Positions 8,275 to 17,279 of a stretch of DNA of 64,000 bases are shown here, in pieces (within the stretch, counting starts at the first letter, position 1; the number at the start of each line of letters is the position of its first letter). The notes below the pieces were generated by a model that did no database searches, was not told where the DNA came from, and worked only from the letters and a program-made list of their open reading frames with translations. This DNA comes from Duganella qianjiadongensis. Lineage in GTDB: Bacteria > Pseudomonadota > Gammaproteobacteria > Burkholderiales > Burkholderiaceae_D. Position numbers and translations under genes: made by a program. The stretch covers positions 1-64,000 of the forward strand of contig NZ_WWCM01000017.1 in the NCBI RefSeq assembly GCF_009857915.1, in the 5' to 3' direction.

Positions 8275-8323
8275 GACAGGACTATAATTGCGGTAGAGCA
8301 ATATATCCATCTGGAGAGACAAT

Positions 8324-9967
8324 ATGCGCAATAACCAACCGGTGACCAACCGCGAAGTGGAAGTACAGGAAGATCAGGCGATCGTATCGAAAACCGACTT
8401 GAACGGTAACATCGTCTATGTAAATCCGTATTTCTGCCATGTGAGCGGTTACAGTGAAGCCGAGTTGATGGGCGCTCCCCAGAATATTGTGCGCCACCCT
8501 GAAATGCCGGCCGAAGCATTTGCCGACATGTGGCGCTCCATCCAGTCCGGCACGCCGTGGACGGGCATCGTCAAGAACCGCGCCAAGAGCGGCGACTTTT
8601 ACTGGGTCAAGGCCAACGTCACGCCCATCCGCGAAGCGGGCAAGACCATCGGCTATATGTCGGTACGCACCAAGGCCGAGCGCAGCCAGATCAACCGTGC
8701 CGAAGAAGCGTATCGCGCCATCCGCTCCGGCGGCAAACATAACATCCGCATCAAGAACGGCCAGCTGATTCATGGCCGCAGCGGTTCGCTGGCCGCCCGC
8801 CTGACGCGCCGTCTGATCCACTCCTCGCTGGCGCTGCGCATCTGGGCCTCGACCAGTCTGGTTAATACCCTGCTGGCCGGCGTGGGCGCAGCAGCCCTGC
8901 TGGGCGGCGGCAGCGGCCATAATTACGTCATCTTTGCCGCCACCGTGATTGGTCTGCTGATCAACGTCTTCCTCTGGTACACCCTGCGTGTCTCGGTGCT
9001 GCAGCCGCTCGGTCAGGCCGTGCTGGGCGCGCGCGCGATTGCCGCCGGCGACCTGTCGGGCAGCTTCGAAACGGAAGCCACCGATGAAGTGGGCCAGCTG
9101 TTGCGTGCGTTGCAGCAGATGAACAGCAACCTGATCGCCACCATCCGCGATGTGCGCACCAACGTGGAGACCATGGCTGTGGCTACCCGCCAGATCGCGG
9201 CCGGCAATGCCGACCTGTCGGGCCGTACCGAAGCCCAGGCCGCCAGTCTGGAAGAAACCGCCTCCAGCGTGGAGCAGTTCTCCTCCACCGTGAAACAGAA
9301 TGCCGATAACTCGGCGCAAGCCAACCAGCTGGCGCTGAACGCTTCCAACGTGGCCGTGCACGGCGGTGAAATCGTCGCTGACGTTATCGCTACCATGGAC
9401 GAGATTAATACTTCCTCGCACAAGATCGTCGACATCATCGGCCTGATCGAAGGCATCGCTTTCCAGACCAATATTCTGGCGCTCAACGCTGCGGTGGAAG
9501 CGGCCCGCGCCGGCGAACAGGGCCGCGGCTTCGCCGTGGTGGCCGGCGAGGTACGCAATCTGGCCCAGCGCAGCGCAACGGCGGCCAAGGACATCAAGAA
9601 TCTGATTAACGTGTCGGTGGGCAAAGTCAGCGCCGGCATGGAGCAAGTCGGCCGCGCCGGGGCCACCATGAAGGAAGTGGTGGCCTCGGTGCAGCAGGTG
9701 ACGTCGATCATGCAGGAAATTACCGTCGCTTCGCAGGAGCAGAGCATCGGTGTGGATCAGGTCAATGCGGCCATTGCCCATATGGATACTGTGACCCAGC
9801 AAAATGCCGCGCTGGTGGAACAGGCCGCTGCGGCGACCGCCAGTCTGGCGATCGAAGCAGGTAACCTGACTCAAGCGGTAAGTCTGTTCAAATTCGGCAG
9901 CGCACGCACTTCGCGCGCGGCACTGGCCGTCCGTAAACCCCAGTCTATGAAGCGCATTGCAGCCTGA
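8324..9967 (+). CDS. aer: Aer-like PAS-containing methyl-accepting chemotaxis protein
   Basis: The 547-residue receptor resembles Aer, the FAD-binding aerotaxis sensor that lets cells follow redox state. Residues about 15-125 are an Aer-type PAS domain (KTDLNGNIVYVNPYFCHVSG, NIVRHPEMPAEAFADMWRSI, GDFYWVKANVTPI). Hydrophobic segments near 185-225 anchor it with no sizeable periplasmic domain, a HAMP region follows, and the C-terminal half is the signalling coiled coil with the hairpin tip FQTNILALNAAVEAARAGEQ. GGAGA precedes the ATG. Transcription probably starts at the FNR-controlled promoter and continues into hemN two bases downstream, which ties oxygen taxis to the microaerobic programme. 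Confidence 0.88.
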   Translation: MRNNQPVTNREVEVQEDQAIVSKTDLNGNIVYVNPYFCHVSGYSEAELMGAPQNIVRHPEMPAEAFADMWRSIQSGTPWTGIVKNRAKSGDFYWVKANVTPIREAGKTIGYMSVRTKAERSQINRAEEAYRAIRSGGKHNIRIKNGQLIHGRSGSLAARLTRRLIHSSLALRIWASTSLVNTLLAGVGAAALLGGGSGHNYVIFAATVIGLLINVFLWYTLRVSVLQPLGQAVLGARAIAAGDLSGSFETEATDEVGQLLRALQQMNSNLIATIRDVRTNVETMAVATRQIAAGNADLSGRTEAQAASLEETASSVEQFSSTVKQNADNSAQANQLALNASNVAVHGGEIVADVIATMDEINTSSHKIVDIIGLIEGIAFQTNILALNAAVEAARAGEQGRGFAVVAGEVRNLAQRSATAAKDIKNLINVSVGKVSAGMEQVGRAGATMKEVVASVQQVTSIMQEITVASQEQSIGVDQVNAAIAHMDTVTQQNAALVEQAAAATASLAIEAGNLTQAVSLFKFGSARTSRAALAVRKPQSMKRIAA

Positions 9968-9969
9968 TT

Positions 9970-11403
9970 ATGTATAACCACGCAAGTAGCACCGGCTCTG
10001 CTTTTCCAGCCGTAGAATTTGATGCCGAAATTATTGGCAAGCTGAGCCAGTCGGGCCCGCGCTATACCTCCTACCCGACGGCCGACCGCTTCCAGTCCGA
10101 ATTCGGCTATGGCCAGTTCCTCGAAGCCGTGGCGGGTCTGCGCATGCGGCGCAGCTCGCGCCCGCTGTCGCTGTACATCCATATTCCGTTCTGCGATACC
10201 GTGTGCTACTACTGCGGCTGCAACAAGATCGTTACCAAAGACCATAGCAAGGCGGCCACCTACCTCGATTATCTGAAACAGGAAATCGATATGCAGGGCC
10301 GTCTGTTTGCCGGCATGGGCAAGCTCGAACAGCTGCACTTCGGCGGCGGCACGCCCACCTATCTGAGCGACCGCCAGATGGGCGACCTGATGGCCCACCT
10401 GCACGCCAGCTTCGATTTTGCGCCCGACCAGCAGGGCGAATATTCGATCGAGATCGATCCCCGCACGGTCAGCGTGGAGCGCGTGCATTCGCTGCGCAAG
10501 CAGGGCTTCAACCGCATCAGTCTGGGTGTGCAGGACTTCGATCCGGACGTGCAGAAAGCCGTCAACCGCATCCAGCCGGAAGCGGAAACCCGCGCCGTGA
10601 TCGATGCCGCCCGCGAGGCCGGTTTCCGTTCCATCAGCATCGATCTGATCTACGGCCTGCCCAAGCAGAGCATGACCAGCATGGAGCAGACGCTGGACAA
10701 GGTGATCGCTGCTAATCCCGACCGTATCGCACTGTACAACTACGCCCACCTGCCGCACCTGTTCAAGCCGCAGCGCCGCATCAGCGAAGATGATCTGCCG
10801 ACCCCGGCCGTCAAGCTCGATCTGCTGGCGCTGTGCATCCGCCGCCTGTGCGCGGCCGGCTACGTCTACATCGGCATGGACCACTTCGCCAAACCCGATG
10901 ACGAACTGGCTGTGGCCCAGCGTCAGGGCCGCTTGCAGCGTAACTTCCAGGGCTATTCCACCCGCGCCGAATCGGAGCTGATTTCGTGCGGCGTGTCGGC
11001 CATCAGCGCCGTCGGCGCCACCTACAGCCAGAACGAGAAGACGCTGGAAGGCTATTACGAAAAACTCGACGAAGGCCGGCTGCCGGTGGTACGCGGCATC
11101 AAGCTGGAAAACGACGATCTGCTGCGCCGGATTCTGATCCAGAAGCTGATGTGCAATTTCGAACTGTCGATAGGCTCGATCGAGCAGTCCTTCCCTATCC
11201 GCTTCGGCGAATACTTCGCCACCGAACTGCAGAAGCTCAAGGCGTTCGAAGCAGATGGCCTGCTGATCGTGGAGCCGGACTGGATTACCGTCACGCCGAA
11301 AGGCCGTCTGCTGATCCGTAACATCTGCATGGTATTCGACCGCTACCTGAGTCAGCCGCGTCTGGGCGAAGCGCAACCGCTGCGCTACTCCAAGACCATC
11401 TGA
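9970..11403 (+). CDS. hemN: Oxygen-independent coproporphyrinogen III dehydrogenase
   Basis: HemN is a radical-SAM enzyme that oxidatively decarboxylates coproporphyrinogen III to protoporphyrinogen IX when oxygen is low. The 477-residue length is normal. The cluster cysteines are C75, C79 and C82 within HIPFCDTVCYYCGCNK, followed by HFGGGTPTYLS and the SIEIDPRTV and RISLGVQDFDPDVQKAVNR signatures. It starts two bases after the aer stop, so it depends on the FNR promoter upstream of aer. It supplies haem for the cbb3 oxidase encoded a few kilobases downstream. Confidence 0.97.
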   Translation: MYNHASSTGSAFPAVEFDAEIIGKLSQSGPRYTSYPTADRFQSEFGYGQFLEAVAGLRMRRSSRPLSLYIHIPFCDTVCYYCGCNKIVTKDHSKAATYLDYLKQEIDMQGRLFAGMGKLEQLHFGGGTPTYLSDRQMGDLMAHLHASFDFAPDQQGEYSIEIDPRTVSVERVHSLRKQGFNRISLGVQDFDPDVQKAVNRIQPEAETRAVIDAAREAGFRSISIDLIYGLPKQSMTSMEQTLDKVIAANPDRIALYNYAHLPHLFKPQRRISEDDLPTPAVKLDLLALCIRRLCAAGYVYIGMDHFAKPDDELAVAQRQGRLQRNFQGYSTRAESELISCGVSAISAVGATYSQNEKTLEGYYEKLDEGRLPVVRGIKLENDDLLRRILIQKLMCNFELSIGSIEQSFPIRFGEYFATELQKLKAFEADGLLIVEPDWITVTPKGRLLIRNICMVFDRYLSQPRLGEAQPLRYSKTI

Positions 11404-11410
11404 GCCCGCC

Positions 11411-12172
11411 ATGAACGCATTGCAGCTGCTGCCAGTACTGGTAGTTGGACTGGCCGGCAGCGTGCATTGCATCGGCATGTGCGGCGGCATCGTGGGCGCA
11501 CTGTCGAGTGCCACTGCTGCGCCCGCGCGCGCCGTGATTCCCATCGCCGTGGCCCAGCCGGCCCGCCCTCTTACCCGCGTCCTCGCCTATAACGCTGGCC
11601 GCATCAGCAGCTATATGGTGGCGGGCGCGCTGGCGGGCGGACTGGCCAGCGGCGCGCAGAGCCTGAGCGCACTGGCCGGTGTACAGCTGGGCTTCTACTG
11701 GCTGGCCAACCTGATGCTGGTGGCGCTGGGGCTATACCTGATGAATGCGTGGCAGGGACTGGCCCTGCTGGAACAGGGCGGCCGCGTGCTGTGGCAGGCG
11801 GCCCAGCCAGCCATCGCTCCCGTGATGAAAGCGCTGATGCCGGCCACCCGCCCCCATCAGGCCTATATACTGGGTGCACTGTGGGGCTGGCTGCCTTGCG
11901 GTATGGTGTACAGCGTGCTGCTGACAGCCATGCTGAGCGGTTCGGCCAGCAATGGCGCTGCCGTGATGCTGGCCTTCGGGCTGGGCACGCTGCCCATGCT
12001 GACGGGGCTGGGACTGGTCGGTGCGCGCCTGCAGCGCGCCCTGCAGCGTCCGCCCGTGCGGCTCGCTTGCGGCCTGCTGGTGCTGGCCTTCGGCCTGCTC
12101 GGCCTGTACCGCGCCGTAGGCGGCTTCACGCCTGACTGGATGAACACCTTATGCCTGACACCACAACACTGA
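11411..12172 (+). CDS. TauE/SafE (UreH/DsbD_2-like) membrane protein of the cbb3 cluster
   Basis: A 253-residue protein with about six membrane helices of the TauE/SafE/UreH-like group. Two cysteine-bearing glycine-rich motifs stand out: SVHCIGMCGGIVGAL near the N-terminus and LWGWLPCGMVYSVLL in the middle, which look like a duplicated DsbD-type core. Genes of this type are commonly found between hemN and ccoI and are thought to help copper handling or thiol transfer for cbb3 assembly, but the exact role is unsettled. It starts 7 bases after hemN and overlaps ccoI by 22 bases, which points to tight cotranscription. Confidence 0.75.
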   Translation: MNALQLLPVLVVGLAGSVHCIGMCGGIVGALSSATAAPARAVIPIAVAQPARPLTRVLAYNAGRISSYMVAGALAGGLASGAQSLSALAGVQLGFYWLANLMLVALGLYLMNAWQGLALLEQGGRVLWQAAQPAIAPVMKALMPATRPHQAYILGALWGWLPCGMVYSVLLTAMLSGSASNGAAVMLAFGLGTLPMLTGLGLVGARLQRALQRPPVRLACGLLVLAFGLLGLYRAVGGFTPDWMNTLCLTPQH

Positions 12173-14694
12173 CCCCGCCGCCCGTACTGGGTACGACCAG
12201 CCCGGCCGACGCGAGCCCCGCTGCTGCGCCTGCGGCTGTACAGCCGGCCGGCTGCTACCACTGCGGCCTGCCGATACCGGCCAACGCCAGGCCGGAATGG
12301 CAGGTGCACATTGCCGGTGCCGATCAGGCCATGTGCTGCCCCGGCTGTACGGCAGTGGCGCAGACCATCATGGATCTGGGGCAGGAAGCGTATTATCTGA
12401 ACCGTTCGGCCTATGCCGCCACGGCCGAAGGCGCGCAGGTGCTGCCGCCCGAGCTGCAACTGTACGACAATGCCGACCCGCGCTTTGTCTGCCGCGACAG
12501 TGAGAGCGAACGCGAAACCACGCTGGCCGTGGACGGCATCCGCTGCGCTGCCTGCGTGTGGCTGATCGAGCAGCGGCTGAACCAGCTGCCCGGTGTAGCC
12601 AGTGCCCAGCTCAACGTGGCTACCGAGCGGCTGTATGTGCGCTGGCGTTCGGACGACTGCCGGCCCGGCGATATTCTGGCCGCTCTGCATACCATAGGCT
12701 ACACGGCCTACCCCTACGATGCGGCGCGCCACAGCGTGCAGCAGCAGCAGGCCCAGCGCACGCTGGGCCGCCAGCTGTTCGTGGCCGGTTTATCGATGAT
12801 GCAGGTGATGATGTATGTGGCGCCGGCCTACATGGCCGAAGACGGTACGCTCGATGCCAATATGGCGCAGCTGTTCCGCTGGGCCAGCCTGCTGCTGACG
12901 GCGCCGGCTATCTTCTATTCCGCCCTGCCGTTCTGGCGCGGCGCGTGGTCCAGCCTGCGCGCGCGCGCGCTGGGCATGGATGTGCCGGTGGCGCTCGGCA
13001 TCGCGGCGGCCTTCGGCGCCAGCGTGCTGTCCACCTTCCAGGGCGGCGGCGAAGTGTATTACGACTCCGTCACCATGTTTATTTTCCTGCTGCTGTGCAG
13101 CCGCTATCTGGAACTGCGCGCACGGCGCAAGGCCGGCGCCGCGCTGGAGCGCTTGCAGCACGGTCTGCCCGCCTCGGCCACGGTGCTGGCCGATTATCCG
13201 GCCAGCCAGCAGGGCACGCTGGTCAAGGCGGCGGCACTGGAAATCGATCAGGTCATCATGATCAAGCCGGGCGAAGCGGTGGCGGCCGATTGCGTGATCC
13301 TGGAAGGACGCACCGCGCTTGATCTGTCGCTGCTGAGCGGCGAGAGCGCGCCCATCGCCAAGCAGGTGGGCGATGAATTGCCGGGCGGCGCCATCAATGC
13401 CAGCAATATGATCATCGCCCGCGTCACCCAGCGCGTGCAGGACAGCACGCTGTCGAATCTGGTCAAGCTGATCGACCGCGCCGGCCGCGACAAGCCGCGC
13501 ATCGCCCAGTGGGCCGACGATGTGGCCGCATGGTTCGTGCTGGCGCTGCTGCTGTTTGCCGTGGCTACCTTCGGTTTCTGGTTCTGGCTTGATGGCTACA
13601 GCGCCGCGCGCGCGTGGCCGATCGCCATTGCCGTGCTGGTGGTGTCCTGCCCTTGCGCCCTGTCGCTGGCCACGCCGACCGCGCTGGCAGCGGGCACCGA
13701 CCGGCTGCTGCGCGAGGGCGTGCTGGTCACGGGGGCGCAAACGCTGGAAACCCTGCACCGCGCTAGCCACATCGTGTTCGACAAGACCGGTACGCTGACT
13801 TATGGCCGTCCCGTGCTGCAGCAGACCACCGCGCTGGGGCTGATGCAGGAAGAATTCTGCCTGCAGGTGGCCGCGGCGCTCGATGCTGCCAGCGCTCATC
13901 CGCTGGCGCGCGCCATCGTGCAGGCTGCCGCCGAAGCCGGTGCAGCCGATGGCGCGCTGCGCCCCGACTGGCATCCGGCCTCGCTGCAGGAACTGGCCGG
14001 GCGCGGTGTGGAAGGGGTGCTGCATCACCGCCGCTACCGGCTGGGCAATGCCAGCTTTGTGGCGGAACTGAGCGGCAGCATGCCGGCCCATACGGTGGCC
14101 GACGGCGTCACCCCCGTGTATCTGGGCGCAGAAGGCCAGTGGCTGGCCTGCTTTGCCCTGCATGACGGCATCCGCGCCGAAGCCGCCGGCACCATCGATT
14201 ACTTCCGCAAGGCCGGCAAGACGGTGGTGCTGCTCAGCGGCGACCACGATGCGCTGGCGCGCAAGGTGGGCGATCAGCTGGGCATCAGCACCACCATAGG
14301 CGGCTACCTGCCCGACGAAAAACTGGCATTTGTGAAGAAACTGCAGGAAGGCGGCGCCGTGGTGGCCATGGTGGGCGACGGCATCAATGATGCCGCCGTG
14401 CTCAGCGCCGCCGACGTCTCCTTCGCCATGGGCGCCGGTGCCGCGCTGGCGCAAGCCCATGCCGATGCCGTGCTGCTCAGCGGCCGTATCGATTCCGTGG
14501 TCGACAGTGCCGTCGTGGCGGGCCGCACCATGGGCGTGATCCGGCAGAACCTGTGGTGGGCTAGCCTGTACAATGGCGTGGCCATCCCCGCTGCGGCGCT
14601 GGGCTGGCTCAATCCATGGCTGTCCGGGGTGGGCATGGCGCTCAGCTCGGCCGTGGTGGTGGCAAATGCCTTACGACTCAGAAAGGGAGCGTGA
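12151..14694 (+). CDS. ccoI: CcoI/FixI copper-translocating P1B-type ATPase
   Basis: CcoI exports copper across the inner membrane for the CuB centre of cbb3 oxidase. The 847-residue product has a cysteine-rich N-terminal module (CYHCGLPI, MCCPGC), a heavy-metal-associated domain with C132 and C135 (RCAAC), eight predicted helices, the transport motif CPC at 500-502, the phosphorylation site DKTGTLT at about 544, and GDGINDAAVL in the P-domain. This N-terminal layout is typical of FixI/CcoI rather than of CopA detoxification pumps. It overlaps the gene before it by 22 bases and shares ATGA with ccoS. Confidence 0.95.
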   Translation: MPDTTTLTPPPVLGTTSPADASPAAAPAAVQPAGCYHCGLPIPANARPEWQVHIAGADQAMCCPGCTAVAQTIMDLGQEAYYLNRSAYAATAEGAQVLPPELQLYDNADPRFVCRDSESERETTLAVDGIRCAACVWLIEQRLNQLPGVASAQLNVATERLYVRWRSDDCRPGDILAALHTIGYTAYPYDAARHSVQQQQAQRTLGRQLFVAGLSMMQVMMYVAPAYMAEDGTLDANMAQLFRWASLLLTAPAIFYSALPFWRGAWSSLRARALGMDVPVALGIAAAFGASVLSTFQGGGEVYYDSVTMFIFLLLCSRYLELRARRKAGAALERLQHGLPASATVLADYPASQQGTLVKAAALEIDQVIMIKPGEAVAADCVILEGRTALDLSLLSGESAPIAKQVGDELPGGAINASNMIIARVTQRVQDSTLSNLVKLIDRAGRDKPRIAQWADDVAAWFVLALLLFAVATFGFWFWLDGYSAARAWPIAIAVLVVSCPCALSLATPTALAAGTDRLLREGVLVTGAQTLETLHRASHIVFDKTGTLTYGRPVLQQTTALGLMQEEFCLQVAAALDAASAHPLARAIVQAAAEAGAADGALRPDWHPASLQELAGRGVEGVLHHRRYRLGNASFVAELSGSMPAHTVADGVTPVYLGAEGQWLACFALHDGIRAEAAGTIDYFRKAGKTVVLLSGDHDALARKVGDQLGISTTIGGYLPDEKLAFVKKLQEGGAVVAMVGDGINDAAVLSAADVSFAMGAGAALAQAHADAVLLSGRIDSVVDSAVVAGRTMGVIRQNLWWASLYNGVAIPAAALGWLNPWLSGVGMALSSAVVVANALRLRKGA

Positions 14695-14867
14695 TGGAAG
14701 CGTTGTTTCTGCTCATACCGCTGAGCGTACTGCTGGTATTTGTGGCGCTGTGGGTGTTCTTCCGCGCCTCGGACGATGGCCAGTTCGAAGATCTGGTCGG
14801 TCCCGGCCTGCGCATTTTGCAGGATGATGACAAGCCGGCCGCGCCGGATACATCAGAAACTGACTAG
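14694..14867 (+). CDS. ccoS: Cytochrome oxidase maturation protein CcoS
   Basis: A 57-residue protein with one N-terminal membrane helix (LFLLIPLSVLLVFVALWVFF) and an acidic tail (ASDDGQFEDLVGPGLRIL). The helix followed by W-x-x-x-S/D-x-GQFDDLE-like sequence is the CcoS/FixS signature. CcoS is needed to load haem and copper into the catalytic subunit of cbb3 oxidase. Its ATG overlaps the ccoI stop (ATGA), so translation is probably coupled. A reading frame extending upstream from 14616 is an artefact of overlap with ccoI. Confidence 0.93.
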   Translation: MEALFLLIPLSVLLVFVALWVFFRASDDGQFEDLVGPGLRILQDDDKPAAPDTSETD

Positions 14868-14970
14868 CACCCTGCTAGCAGTCGGGCGAGGCAGCTGTCT
14901 CCCGGCCGCGCCCTGCGGCCCGCCATGATGGGGGCGAAATGTCTCAGCGCAATGATTCATGAGAGATATT

Positions 14971-15012
14971 TTGATCTGTATCAAGGTTTTTTAAGTCCCA
15001 CCTAAGTAACCT
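14971..15012 (+). promoter_or_regulatory. FNR-activated promoter of ccoNOQP
   Basis: TTGAT-N4-ATCAA at 14971-14984 is a perfect FNR/ANR box. TAACCT at 15007-15012 fits a -10 element, giving a start near 15019 and a box centre at -41.5 (class II). The leader to the ccoN start would be about 33 bases. The arrangement matches that of the aer-hemN promoter at 8.2 kb. Confidence 0.85.
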
Positions 15013-15051
15013 TTGACCCACATCATCAAAGCGTTCTTGGGAGAACATCAA

Positions 15052-16479
15052 GTGGACCTTGCACAGAACTACAACTACAAGATTGTGAAGCAATTCGCAG
15101 TCGCCACCGTGGTCTGGGGGATCATCGGCATGCTGGTCGGCGTTATTATCGCTGCCCAATTGGCATGGCCGGCATTGAACCTGGACATTCCATGGTTAAC
15201 TTATGGCCGTCTGCGGCCATTGCACACCAACGCGGTGATTTTCGCGTTCGGTATTTGCGGCCTGTTCGCAACGTCGTACTACGTGGTACAGCGTACCTGC
15301 CAGGTACGTCTGTTCTCGGACAAGCTGGCTGCCTTCACCTTCTGGGGCTGGCAAGCCGTCATTCTGAGCGCCGTCGTTACGCTGCCACTGGGTCTGACCC
15401 GCGGTAAAGAGTACGCCGAGCTGGAATGGCCTATCACTCTGCTGATCGCTGTCGTGTGGATCGCCTACGCGGTAGTGTTCTTCGGCACCATCCTGACCCG
15501 CAAAGTTAAGCACATCTACGTGGCTAACTGGTTCTTCGCTGCCTTCATTCTGGCCGTGACGATCCTGCACGTGGTCAACGGTGCTTCGATGCCTGCAACC
15601 CTGTTCAAATCCTACTCCGCTTACGCAGGTGTACAGGACGCGATGATCCAGTGGTGGTACGGCCACAATGCGGTGGGCTTCATCCTGACCGCCGGCTACC
15701 TGGGCATGGTGTACTACTTCATTCCTAAGCAAGCTGAACGTCCTGTGTACTCGTATCGCCTGTCGATCGTGCACTTCTGGGCGCTGATCTTCACCTACAT
15801 GTGGGCGGGTCCTCACCACCTGCACTACACCGCACTGCCAGACTGGACCCAGTCGCTCGGTATGGTGTTCTCGCTGATTCTGCTGGCACCATCGTGGGGC
15901 GGTATGATCAACGGTATCATGACGCTGTCGGGCGCATGGCACAAACTGCGTACCGATCCTATCCTGAAATTCATGATCGTGTCGCTGTCGTTCTACGGTA
16001 TCGCCACCTTCGAAGGCCCGATGATGTCGATCAAGACCGTCAACGCGCTGTCGCACTACACCGACTGGAGCATTGCTCACGTTCACGGTGGCGCTCTGGG
16101 CTGGGTTGGTTTCATCACCATGGGTTCGATCTACTACCTGCTGCCACGTATGGCTGGCTCGCAGAAAATGTATAGCACCAAGCTGATCGACCTGCACTTC
16201 TGGGTAGCCACCATCGGTATCGTTCTGTACATCGCCGCAATGTGGATCGCCGGTGTGATGCAAGGTCTGATGTGGCGCGCAGTCAATCCAGACGGCACCC
16301 TGACCTACACCTTCGTTGAAGGCGTCAAAGCGACCTATCCGTACTACGTTGTGCGCTTCACCGGCGGCCTGCTGTATCTGACCGGCATGTGCGTGATGGG
16401 CTACAACACCTGGATGACCTTGCGTAACCGCGAGACCGCCGTAGCGCGTATTCCTGCGCTGACCAGCGGCCACGCTTGA
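15052..16479 (+). CDS. ccoN: cbb3-type cytochrome c oxidase subunit I
   Basis: CcoN is the catalytic subunit that reduces oxygen at a haem b3-CuB site and pumps protons. The 475-residue product has about twelve membrane helices and the expected ligand segments, including LRPLHTNAVIFAFG, WWYGHNAVGFILTAGYLG, MWAGPHHLHYTALPDW and IAHVHGGALGWVGF. I chose the GTG at 15052 because GGGAG lies eight bases before it and the protein then begins MDLAQNYNYKIVKQFA, as in homologues. A longer frame from a TTG at 15013 has no ribosome-binding site. It is first in ccoNOQP-G-H and follows an FNR-controlled promoter. Confidence 0.97.
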   Translation: MDLAQNYNYKIVKQFAVATVVWGIIGMLVGVIIAAQLAWPALNLDIPWLTYGRLRPLHTNAVIFAFGICGLFATSYYVVQRTCQVRLFSDKLAAFTFWGWQAVILSAVVTLPLGLTRGKEYAELEWPITLLIAVVWIAYAVVFFGTILTRKVKHIYVANWFFAAFILAVTILHVVNGASMPATLFKSYSAYAGVQDAMIQWWYGHNAVGFILTAGYLGMVYYFIPKQAERPVYSYRLSIVHFWALIFTYMWAGPHHLHYTALPDWTQSLGMVFSLILLAPSWGGMINGIMTLSGAWHKLRTDPILKFMIVSLSFYGIATFEGPMMSIKTVNALSHYTDWSIAHVHGGALGWVGFITMGSIYYLLPRMAGSQKMYSTKLIDLHFWVATIGIVLYIAAMWIAGVMQGLMWRAVNPDGTLTYTFVEGVKATYPYYVVRFTGGLLYLTGMCVMGYNTWMTLRNRETAVARIPALTSGHA

Positions 16480-16492
16480 TATCGGAGCACCT

Positions 16493-17107
16493 ATGAAATT
16501 TTCACATGACTGGATTGAAAGAAATCCCTGGCTGCTGATCGCGCTGGTAGTGCTGGTAATCAGCGTCGGCGGCGCCGTAGAAATCTTGCCGCTGTTCTTC
16601 CAGAAGTCGACTACCGAACCGGTAGCTGGCCTGAAGCCTTACTCGGCACTGCGTCTGACCGGCCGCGACATCTACATCCGCGAAGGCTGCTACAACTGCC
16701 ACTCGCAGATGGTGCGTCCGTTCCGTGCAGAGACCGAGCGCTATGGTCACTACTCGGTAGCTGGCGAGTTCGTCTATGACCGTCCGTTCCAGTGGGGTTC
16801 GAAACGTACCGGTCCGGATCTGGCCCGTGTCGGCGGCCGTTACAGCGATGAATGGCACCGTACCCACCTGAACAACCCACGTGACGTGGTGCCAGAGTCG
16901 AACATGCCTAACTACCCATGGCTGGCGAAAACCAAGCTGGACCCACAGGGCGTGATTCCGAAAATGCGCGCACTGCAACGTCTGGGCCATCCGTACAGCG
17001 ACGCTGAAATTGCCGCCGGTCCGGAAGAGCTGAAAGATAAAACCGAAGAAGATGCTCTGATCGCCTATCTGCAAGGCCTGGGCACGTTAATTAAATCGAG
17101 GAACTAA
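16493..17107 (+). CDS. ccoO: cbb3-type cytochrome c oxidase subunit II (mono-haem)
   Basis: CcoO is a membrane-anchored mono-haem c-type cytochrome that passes electrons to CcoN. The 204-residue product has one N-terminal helix (WLLIALVVLVISVGGAVEIL) and the haem-binding motif CYNCH at 66-70, followed by SQMVRPFRAETERYG, a family hallmark. A methionine near SNMPNYPWL is the likely distal haem ligand. It starts 13 bases after ccoN with GGAGC upstream. Confidence 0.97.
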   Translation: MKFSHDWIERNPWLLIALVVLVISVGGAVEILPLFFQKSTTEPVAGLKPYSALRLTGRDIYIREGCYNCHSQMVRPFRAETERYGHYSVAGEFVYDRPFQWGSKRTGPDLARVGGRYSDEWHRTHLNNPRDVVPESNMPNYPWLAKTKLDPQGVIPKMRALQRLGHPYSDAEIAAGPEELKDKTEEDALIAYLQGLGTLIKSRN

Positions 17108-17108
17108 C

Positions 17109-17279
17109 ATGGCAATCGATTCCCTGTTGGACCGTGCCAGCAGCGTGATGACGGTGATTTCTTTCATCACGTTTGCCGGAATCCTGTGGTGGGCACTGGT
17201 CCACAATAAAGAAGCTGATTTCGCTCAGGCGGCACATCTGCCGTTCGACGACGAAGATTTGGAGGCGCAACATGGCTGA
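17109..17279 (+). CDS. ccoQ: cbb3-type oxidase small subunit CcoQ
   Basis: A 56-residue protein, MAIDSLLDRASSVMTVISFI, continuing through one membrane helix (TVISFITFAGILWWALVH) to an acidic tail ending LPFDDEDLEAQHG. This is the size, topology and operon slot of CcoQ, which stabilises the cbb3 complex and interacts with CcoP. It begins one base after the ccoO stop and its end overlaps the start of ccoP. It is short enough to be missed by length-filtered gene calling. Confidence 0.92.
   Translation: MAIDSLLDRASSVMTVISFITFAGILWWALVHNKEADFAQAAHLPFDDEDLEAQHG

Noticed and set aside
8283..8288. TATAAT as the main aer -10 element
   Set aside because: It would put the FNR box at about -55.5, which is not a usual activating position. 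TAAACT at 8269-8274 gives -41.5, so TATAAT is kept only as a possible second promoter.
15013..15051. TTG start for ccoN at 15013
   Set aside because: It lacks a ribosome-binding site and adds 13 residues not typical of CcoN. GTG 15052 has GGGAG at the right distance and the conserved N-terminus.
15196..16473. Long open frame antisense to ccoN
   Set aside because: It is a mirror of a strongly conserved gene in GC-rich DNA, with His- and Gln-rich composition and no family features. Similar antisense frames opposite dacB, tex, aceK, ccoI and the hybrid kinase were left out for the same reason.
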